8,774 nt of DNA. It comes from Lachnospiraceae bacterium (GTDB lineage Bacteria; Bacillota; Clostridia; Lachnospirales; Lachnospiraceae). Of this stretch, positions 5,072 to 8,774 are shown one piece after another (within the stretch, counting starts at the first letter, position 1; each line of letters begins with the position of its first letter). Location: the NCBI GenBank assembly GCA_017958465.1, contig JAGDCQ010000018.1:1-8774 (forward strand), read 5' to 3'. A model generated the notes under the pieces. It made no database searches and had not been told where the DNA came from. It worked only from the letters and a program-made list of their open reading frames with translations. A program made the translations under genes and the position numbers.

Positions 5072-6723
5072 TGGAGACTCTGAAACTCGCACTTTCGCTG
5101 CAGTCCGCATATGCGCTGAACTCGCTCATATACAGGCTTCGGCGCTTTCCGGTCATAAAAAGGTTTTTTAAGAAAAATACATCCTACGCGGCTACGGAGC
5201 TGAAAAAGATCTGGATCGTCGTCGGGAACACCTACAGGGTTTTCAGGGCCATGCTCTTTGCGTTTCTGTATTACGCCGGGATCTTCGTTGCAGGGCTTTT
5301 CCGCAGCTCGGAATCTGACGGCTTCTTTGAAGTGATGAAGGCTTCCGGCCCCGTCTTCGTTTTCCTCCTTTTGATCCTGTCCCTTATGGGCGCCCTCTAC
5401 CGCAACGACCTGGTAGACGCCGATTACGAGTGCTATTACGCCATCAGGCTCTTAAGGACGGACGCAAAGAAATACATCCTGATCAATTACGGCCTTATGC
5501 TCCTCAAAAAGGTCCTTACAGGGTTCCCTTTCATCCTGCTGGTATGCCTGCTCACAAAGCTGCCCCTGTATTACATCCTGCTGCTTCCGCTTTTTATCCC
5601 CGCTGTGAAGATCGTGTTTGCCTTCTTCCGCATCCACCGCTTCGTGCGTGTTAAAAAGGCCGAAGGCTCGCCGCTGTCTACGTTCCTCACTCTGGTGCTC
5701 ACAGCGATCATAGGCGCGGCAGGCGTGCTCGGATATTTTGCGGCGGAAAGGTTCTCCGAAATACTCTGGACGTTTGCGGTCTTCGCACTCGCGGTGATAG
5801 CGCTTTCCGTCCCCTGCGCGCTCTACCTGCTGCGCTACGACAACTACCTTGTTTACTACAAGCGTTACCTTGCTCTCTCAAACGAGAACACAAACCAGAT
5901 CGCGAAAAAAACCATCGTTTCCCAGCAAAAGCAGATAGACGACAAGACCGTCATGAAGACCAGCAAACGCAGCGGTTTTGCCTACTTTGCCGACCTTTTC
6001 GATATCCGCCACAGAAAGATACTCGGAAACGCCACCTTTATCATAACACTCATCATGGCGATCGTTTTTGTGGCGATGTACGCCGGCCTGTTCATAATAG
6101 CCGACACCGCCATGTTCGAGCGTTTCGGCAGGATTCTTTCCCGCGCCCTGCCTGTAATGCCATTCGCGTTTTACATAATAAACCGCGGCCAGCAATACTC
6201 CCAGGCGCTGTTTGCAAACTGTGACAGGGCAATGCTCCACTACGCTTTTTACAGGAAGCGTTCGAACGTGCTAAGGCTTTTCGCGCTCCGACTTGCGGGT
6301 ATCGCAAAGCAGAACCTTCCCCCTGCGCTCACGGCGGGCTTTGGCTTCGTGATGCTAAGAGTCCTCCTGAACGTAAGGGTCTACGGGCTTTCGGGGCTTG
6401 AAAAGATCGATATCCTCGAGCTTTTCCTGTTCCTTGTCGCTCCCATAGCGCTCAGCATCTTCTTCTCCATCCATTACCTGATGCTGTACTACCTGCTCCA
6501 GCCCTTCGACATCGAATCGAAATCGAGGAATTTCGGCTACAACTTCGCCATGGGCGCCACATATATGGCCTGCTACTTAAGCTACTCGGTCCTCAGCACT
6601 ATGGATTCCCTCAATCCTCTTGTGTACGGCGGCATACTCATCGCCTTCTGCCTGGTCTACAGCGGCATCGCAAGCCTCCTTGTGTTCCTGCTCGCGCCAA
6701 AGACCTTTAAGAACAGAGTCTGA
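5071..6723 (+). CDS. ABC exporter permease, multi-pass membrane protein
   Basis: A 550-residue integral membrane protein partnered with the preceding ATPase through a TGATG stop/start overlap. Hydrophobic segments lie at about 59-78, 92-110, 150-162, 165-185, 206-224, 231-255, 322-345, 355-371, 415-432, 448-475, 491-510 and 517-542, roughly twelve in all, arranged as two blocks around a charged cytosolic region at about 262-318. There is no signal peptide and no obvious extracellular domain. Size and layout resemble the putative ABC exporter permeases of Firmicutes more than the short ABC-2 type, but I cannot name a subfamily with confidence. The charged central loop and the basic N-terminus (Arg/Lys at about 22-35) are candidate contacts for the ATPase. 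Nothing nearby (no precursor peptide, sensor kinase or regulator) indicates a substrate. Confidence 0.8.
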   Translation: METLKLALSLQSAYALNSLIYRLRRFPVIKRFFKKNTSYAATELKKIWIVVGNTYRVFRAMLFAFLYYAGIFVAGLFRSSESDGFFEVMKASGPVFVFLLLILSLMGALYRNDLVDADYECYYAIRLLRTDAKKYILINYGLMLLKKVLTGFPFILLVCLLTKLPLYYILLLPLFIPAVKIVFAFFRIHRFVRVKKAEGSPLSTFLTLVLTAIIGAAGVLGYFAAERFSEILWTFAVFALAVIALSVPCALYLLRYDNYLVYYKRYLALSNENTNQIAKKTIVSQQKQIDDKTVMKTSKRSGFAYFADLFDIRHRKILGNATFIITLIMAIVFVAMYAGLFIIADTAMFERFGRILSRALPVMPFAFYIINRGQQYSQALFANCDRAMLHYAFYRKRSNVLRLFALRLAGIAKQNLPPALTAGFGFVMLRVLLNVRVYGLSGLEKIDILELFLFLVAPIALSIFFSIHYLMLYYLLQPFDIESKSRNFGYNFAMGATYMACYLSYSVLSTMDSLNPLVYGGILIAFCLVYSGIASLLVFLLAPKTFKNRV

Positions 6724-6755
6724 GCCTGCTCACCTTTAACGAAAACCAAGCTCAT

Positions 6756-6780
6756 GTCCGGTTTCCCGGACGGAAAGGAC
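6756..6780 (+). promoter_or_regulatory. Alternative hairpins over the HIT gene ribosome binding site
   Basis: GTCCGG-TTTC-CCGGAC (6756-6771) is a perfect 6-bp hairpin that leaves the Shine-Dalgarno AAAGGA (6774-6779) free. The same RNA can instead pair GTCC (6756-6759) with GGAC (6777-6780) and TTTCC (6762-6766) with GGAAA (6772-6776), a 9-bp stem with a GG bulge that buries the ribosome binding site. The two folds cannot coexist. This could be a translational switch, or chance in a 60-nt gap. Confidence 0.35.
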
Positions 6781-6783
6781 AAT

Positions 6784-7200
6784 ATGAACGACAACTGTAT
6801 CTTCTGCAAACTCGCAAACGGGGTCTTCCCCACCGCAACAGTCTACGAGGATGATGACTTCAGGGCCATCCTCGACATCGAGCCCGCAGCAAAAGGGCAC
6901 GTGCTCCTTATCCCGAAGGCACACATGGCAAACCTCCTCGAGGCCGACGACGCAACCCTTGCAAAAGCACTGCCGCTTGCAAAAAGAATCGCAAACGCAG
7001 TAAAAGAGGCCCTTTCCTGTGACGGCGTGAACATCCTCCAGAACAACTGCGAAGCCGCATGGCAGTCGGTCTTCCATCTTCACATCCACATAATCCCCCG
7101 CTACGAGAACGACGGTGTTATTATCCCGTGGGAGAAGAATTCCTACGCCGACGGCGAAGCAGCGGAATATGCAGCAAAGATCGCTGCCTGCATTAAGTAA
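6784..7200 (+). CDS. HIT-family nucleotide hydrolase (HINT-like)
   Basis: A 138-residue histidine-triad protein, typical HINT/HinT length. The triad is HLHIHII (H98, H100, H102), the central His being the expected nucleophile. It is preceded by NILQNNCEAAWQSV. The N-terminal CIFC (C5, C8) with H47 and H98 forms the zinc site common to this branch. HIT proteins hydrolyse nucleoside phosphoramidates and adenylates, or dinucleoside polyphosphates; the exact substrate is not predictable here. I chose the ATG at 6784 because GAAAGGA lies 4-5 nt upstream and the family normally begins just before CIFC. An in-frame ATG at 6754 would add ten residues and has no ribosome binding site. It lies 60 nt after the permease and is probably the last gene of the operon. 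Its stop codon is part of a repeat that continues downstream. Confidence 0.93.
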   Translation: MNDNCIFCKLANGVFPTATVYEDDDFRAILDIEPAAKGHVLLIPKAHMANLLEADDATLAKALPLAKRIANAVKEALSCDGVNILQNNCEAAWQSVFHLHIHIIPRYENDGVIIPWEKNSYADGEAAEYAAKIAACIK

Positions 7201-7266
7201 GCGATCCCGCGCTAAGCAGAGCAAACCTGCACTAAGCAGCGCCTGCCCCGCGCTAAACCGAACAAA
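7187..7266 (+). repeat. Degenerate 19-21 bp tandem repeat starting inside the HIT gene tail
   Basis: Four consecutive units share the pattern CC(C/T)GC(G/A)(C/T)TAAG/A. Unit 0 is 7187-7205 (CCTGCATTAAGTAAGCGAT), unit 1 is 7206-7225 (CCCGCGCTAAGCAGAGCAAA), unit 2 is 7226-7246 (begins CCTGCACTAAGCAGCG) and unit 3 is 7247-7266 (CCCGCGCTAAACCGAACAAA). Unit 0 encodes the last four residues and stop of the HIT protein, so the array looks like partial copies of the gene's 3' end made by slippage. Conservation is imperfect, and function, if any, is unknown. Confidence 0.6.
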
Positions 7267-7280
7267 ATGAACGCGTTCAT
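7267..7280. promoter_or_regulatory. Perfect 14-bp palindrome upstream of the hypB promoter
   Basis: ATGAACGCGTTCAT is its own reverse complement over all 14 positions. It lies 6 nt upstream of the -35 hexamer of the hypB promoter, a position where activators or repressors commonly bind. As RNA it has no room for a loop, so a protein-binding site in DNA is the more natural reading. No regulator is encoded nearby. Confidence 0.45.
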
Positions 7281-7281
7281 A

Positions 7282-7331
7282 ACCTGTGGACTTTTCAGCC
7301 AATTTATGGTACAATGTCCACAGGTATTTTT
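7282..7331 (+). terminator. Terminator-like inverted repeat after the HIT gene
   Basis: ACCTGTGGAC (7282-7291) and GTCCACAGGT (7316-7325) are perfect 10-bp complementary arms separated by 24 nt and followed by ATTTTTAT (7326-7333). A transcript arriving from the HIT operon could form a strong stem followed by five U residues, consistent with an intrinsic terminator. The loop is longer than usual and contains the next gene's promoter, so the dyad may instead, or also, be a protein-binding operator. Confidence 0.5.
7287..7315 (+). promoter_or_regulatory. hypB promoter with extended -10, lying inside the inverted repeat
   Basis: TGGACT (7287-7292, four of six -35 matches), a 17-nt spacer and TACAAT (7310-7315) preceded by TGG (an extended -10, TGN) make a good SigA promoter. 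Transcription would begin near 7322, leaving a leader of about 53 nt. The -35 overlaps the left arm of the 10-bp dyad and the start site falls in the right arm, so a protein bound to the dyad would cover the whole promoter. Confidence 0.65.
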
Positions 7332-7336
7332 ATATT

Positions 7337-7367
7337 GCCGGAAACGGCCAAATTCCCCGAAGGGAGG
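7337..7367 (+). promoter_or_regulatory. hypB leader: GNRA hairpin and a stem touching the ribosome binding site
   Basis: The leader can form GCCG-GAAA-CGGC (7337-7348), a 4-bp stem closed by a GAAA tetraloop, then TCCC-CGAA-GGGA (7354-7365). The second stem's 3' arm includes the first four bases of the Shine-Dalgarno GGGAGG (7362-7367), so it could lower translation of the TTG-started gene. Both stems are short. I see no known riboswitch consensus. Confidence 0.35.
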
Positions 7368-7374
7368 ATAAACC

Positions 7375-8046
7375 TTGGACCAGGTAAAGATCATCGAGAT
7401 CAAGAAAAGCGTTTACGAAAGCAACGACCGCGAGGCGGACAAGCTCCGCGCCGAACTGAAAGCAAAAGGTGTGTTCCTTTTGAACCTTATGTCGAGCCCG
7501 GGAAGCGGTAAGACAACAACCTTAAAGAGGACCATCGCCCTGTTAAAAGACGAGTTCCGGATAGGCGTAATGGAAGCTGACATCGACTCGGATGTTGACG
7601 CAAAAGCCATTCAGGAAACGGGGGTAACGGCCATCCAGCTCCACACCGGCGGCATGTGCCACCTTGACGCCGGCATGACACGCCAGGGCCTCGACGAGCT
7701 TATCGACGGAAAGATAGACCTCGCGATCCTCGAGAACGTAGGAAACCTGGTCTGCCCTGCGGAATTCGACACAGGCGCCACCAAGAACGCCATGATCCTG
7801 TCCGTTCCGGAAGGGCACGACAAGCCGCTCAAATACCCGCTGATGTTCACGATATGTGACCTTGTGCTCATCAACAAGATCGACGTTTGCGAATACTTCG
7901 ACTTCGACATCGAGGAGTGCAAAAAGAACATCCTGATGCGCAACCCGAAGGCTACCATCATCCCCATCAGCGCAAAAACAGGCGAGGGCGTAGAGCTTTT
8001 TGCCGACTGGCTGAGAGCAGAAGTAAAGAAAGCAAAAGAAGCATGA
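7375..8046 (+). CDS. hypB: Hydrogenase/urease nickel incorporation GTPase HypB
   Basis: A 223-residue SIMIBI-class GTPase that loads nickel into metalloenzyme centres, classically [NiFe] hydrogenase with HypA. Motifs are the P-loop SSPGSGKTT (40-48), EADIDSDVDA (67-76), the metal-site pair C95-H96 in GGMCHLDAG, ENVGNLVCPAEFDTG (120-134) with C127, VPEGHDKPLKYP (144-155), NKID (167-170) and SAKTGEG (199-205). The 32-residue distance from C95 to C127 equals that in Escherichia coli HypB (C166, C198). The N-terminal CxxCGC nickel site and the His-rich stretch of some homologues are absent, so this is the short form. The start is TTG at 7375, with GGGAGG and a 7-nt spacer; no ATG or GTG fits. It has its own promoter and lies 38 nt before the oxidoreductase. 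No hypA, hydrogenase or urease gene is in the window. Confidence 0.95.
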   Translation: MDQVKIIEIKKSVYESNDREADKLRAELKAKGVFLLNLMSSPGSGKTTTLKRTIALLKDEFRIGVMEADIDSDVDAKAIQETGVTAIQLHTGGMCHLDAGMTRQGLDELIDGKIDLAILENVGNLVCPAEFDTGATKNAMILSVPEGHDKPLKYPLMFTICDLVLINKIDVCEYFDFDIEECKKNILMRNPKATIIPISAKTGEGVELFADWLRAEVKKAKEA

Positions 8047-8053
8047 TAATGCG

Positions 8054-8059
8054 TATAAT
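8054..8059 (+). promoter_or_regulatory. Isolated TATAAT in the hypB-oxidoreductase gap
   Basis: A perfect TATAAT lies 26 nt before the next ATG, in the 38-nt gap. The region 17 nt upstream (AGCAAA) does not resemble a -35, and the TG three to four bases upstream is one base out of register for an extended -10. It may be a weak internal promoter. Cotranscription with hypB remains the default. Confidence 0.22.
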
Positions 8060-8084
8060 AACACAGGCTACAGGAGGTTAATGC

Positions 8085-8774
8085 ATGGCAGGAAAAGATC
8101 CCGGTTACCCGCTCCGTCCGGATTACGTCAATGTGGACGGCCCCATGAAGGAAAACATCGCAAAGCTCGGAAAGCTGATCACGGACAGGATCCCCATCAA
8201 GCTCGGGCTTGCAAAAGTTACGAAAGACGACCCCGAATACTGGGCAGTCCGTGTCCTCGTCTACGATGACGACGACCTTGCAAAGTTTGTTATAGACAAT
8301 TTTAAGGCGATCCGTAAACCCAAGACCTTTGCGGATCTGAAGAAGTCCTCGGGTCTTCCGGATGATGAGCTGAACGCCATCCTCGACAAGATCTCTTACA
8401 CTGGACTGATAGAGTACAACTGGGAAAACCCTCAGCACGAGAAGCAGTGGGTGCTCCCCATGTTCGTTCCCGGCTCCGGCGAGTTTTCGAATATGAACCT
8501 GAAGCTCATTGACGAACACCCGGAACTTGGCTACTTCTTCGAGCATATGACAAGGCTTCCCCTCGAAAAGGTAACCCCCATGGTGCCTCCGGGAGGCGCA
8601 GGCATCGGTATGCACGTTATCCCCGTCCAGAAGGAAGTGGATATGTGCAACGAGGCCATCTCCCTTGAGAAGATCTCCTACTGGCTTGAAAAATACGAGG
8701 GCAAATATGCGGCTTCGCCGTGTTCCTGCCGTCGTTCCCGCCAGACCTTCGATGAAGGCTGCGCCGACGACTTC
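8085..8774 (+). CDS. Probable FAD/Fe-S oxidoreductase, N-terminal part (runs off the right edge)
   Basis: An open frame of 230 codons with no stop before the window end. It begins MAGKDPGYPLRPDYVNVDGP and includes a winged-helix-like helical stretch (about 78-115), IPVQKEVDMCNEAISLE (179-195), YWLEKYEGKYAASPCSC (199-215) and RRSRQTFDEGCADDF (216-230). The Cys cluster C213, C215 and C226 looks like the start of an iron-sulfur or metal-binding region. From memory, this N-terminal signature belongs to long Clostridia proteins annotated as FAD-dependent (glutamate-synthase small-chain-like) oxidoreductases with ferredoxin domains. The flavin part is outside the window, so this is a recollection and not proof. 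The start ATG at 8085 has AGGAGG (8072-8077) with 7 nt spacing. The ATG at 8081, four bases earlier and out of frame, is only 3 nt from the ribosome binding site and gives a short frame. It follows hypB closely, implying a shared operon. Confidence 0.7.
   Translation, partial: MAGKDPGYPLRPDYVNVDGPMKENIAKLGKLITDRIPIKLGLAKVTKDDPEYWAVRVLVYDDDDLAKFVIDNFKAIRKPKTFADLKKSSGLPDDELNAILDKISYTGLIEYNWENPQHEKQWVLPMFVPGSGEFSNMNLKLIDEHPELGYFFEHMTRLPLEKVTPMVPPGGAGIGMHVIPVQKEVDMCNEAISLEKISYWLEKYEGKYAASPCSCRRSRQTFDEGCADDF

Noticed and set aside
6754..6783. Upstream in-frame ATG for the HIT gene
   Set aside because: It has no ribosome binding site, and the extra ten residues precede the usual family start. The ATG itself lies just before the 6756-6771 hairpin.
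7282..7325. DnaA-box-like TGTCCACA in the inverted repeat arms (possible origin signal)
   Set aside because: The matches to TTATNCACA are incomplete (about 6-7 of 9), there are only two, and no replication genes or AT-rich unwinding region are nearby.
8081..8269. A 62-codon frame starting four bases before the oxidoreductase ATG
   Set aside because: It is only 3 nt from the AGGAGG site and gives an Arg/His-rich frame-shifted product. The ATG at 8085 has ideal spacing and stays open to the window end.
7611..8615. A 334-codon open frame on the minus strand across hypB and the oxidoreductase start
   Set aside because: It lies opposite two genes with clear motifs and ribosome binding sites, and its sequence looks like a reverse-frame product of GC-rich codons with no recognisable domain.

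Overview
The window looks like a chromosomal segment from an anaerobic Firmicute, most probably a Clostridia/Lachnospiraceae-type organism. The reasons are strong AGGAGG-type ribosome binding sites throughout, SigA-type promoters with TATAAT boxes, GTG and TTG starts, a TelA/XpaC pair arranged as in Gram-positive bacteria, and a Cys-rich oxidoreductase start that I recall from gut and rumen Clostridia. The lineage is an inference from gene content; there is no rRNA or tRNA in the window to settle it. I see no phage, insertion sequence, CRISPR array or defence island.

Layout. Positions 1-2102 are read on the minus strand: an XpaC-family membrane protein (1254-2102), then a TelA-family protein (117-1175), then the first codons of a third gene that runs off the left edge (1-35). 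A 380-bp divergent intergenic region (2103-2482) carries promoters for both directions, several inverted repeats and a GC-rich REP-like element. Plus-strand genes follow: a PlsC-type acyltransferase with an internal zinc ribbon (2483-3874), D-aminoacyl-tRNA deacylase dtd (3884-4324), an ABC exporter pair (ATPase 4367-5071, permease 5071-6723) and a HIT-family hydrolase (6784-7200). Spacings of 9, 42, -1 and 60 nt suggest one transcription unit. A 174-bp gap (7201-7374) holds a degenerate tandem repeat, a 14-bp palindrome and a 10-bp inverted repeat whose loop is a promoter. After it come the nickel-insertion GTPase hypB (7375-8046) and the 5' part of a large, probably FAD/Fe-S oxidoreductase (8085 to the right edge).

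How the parts fit. The left operon is an envelope/stress pair of poorly defined function. The central operon mixes lipid acylation, translation quality control, an exporter and a nucleotide-processing enzyme, which is a typical housekeeping assortment and not an obvious single pathway. The right-hand unit joins nickel-cofactor handling to a redox enzyme. The coding genes are mostly recognisable families. The most interesting signals are non-coding: the promoter enclosed in a terminator-like dyad before hypB, mutually exclusive hairpins over the HIT gene's ribosome binding site, tandem repeats that appear to copy the HIT gene's 3' tail, and the REP-like element upstream of the acyltransferase promoter.
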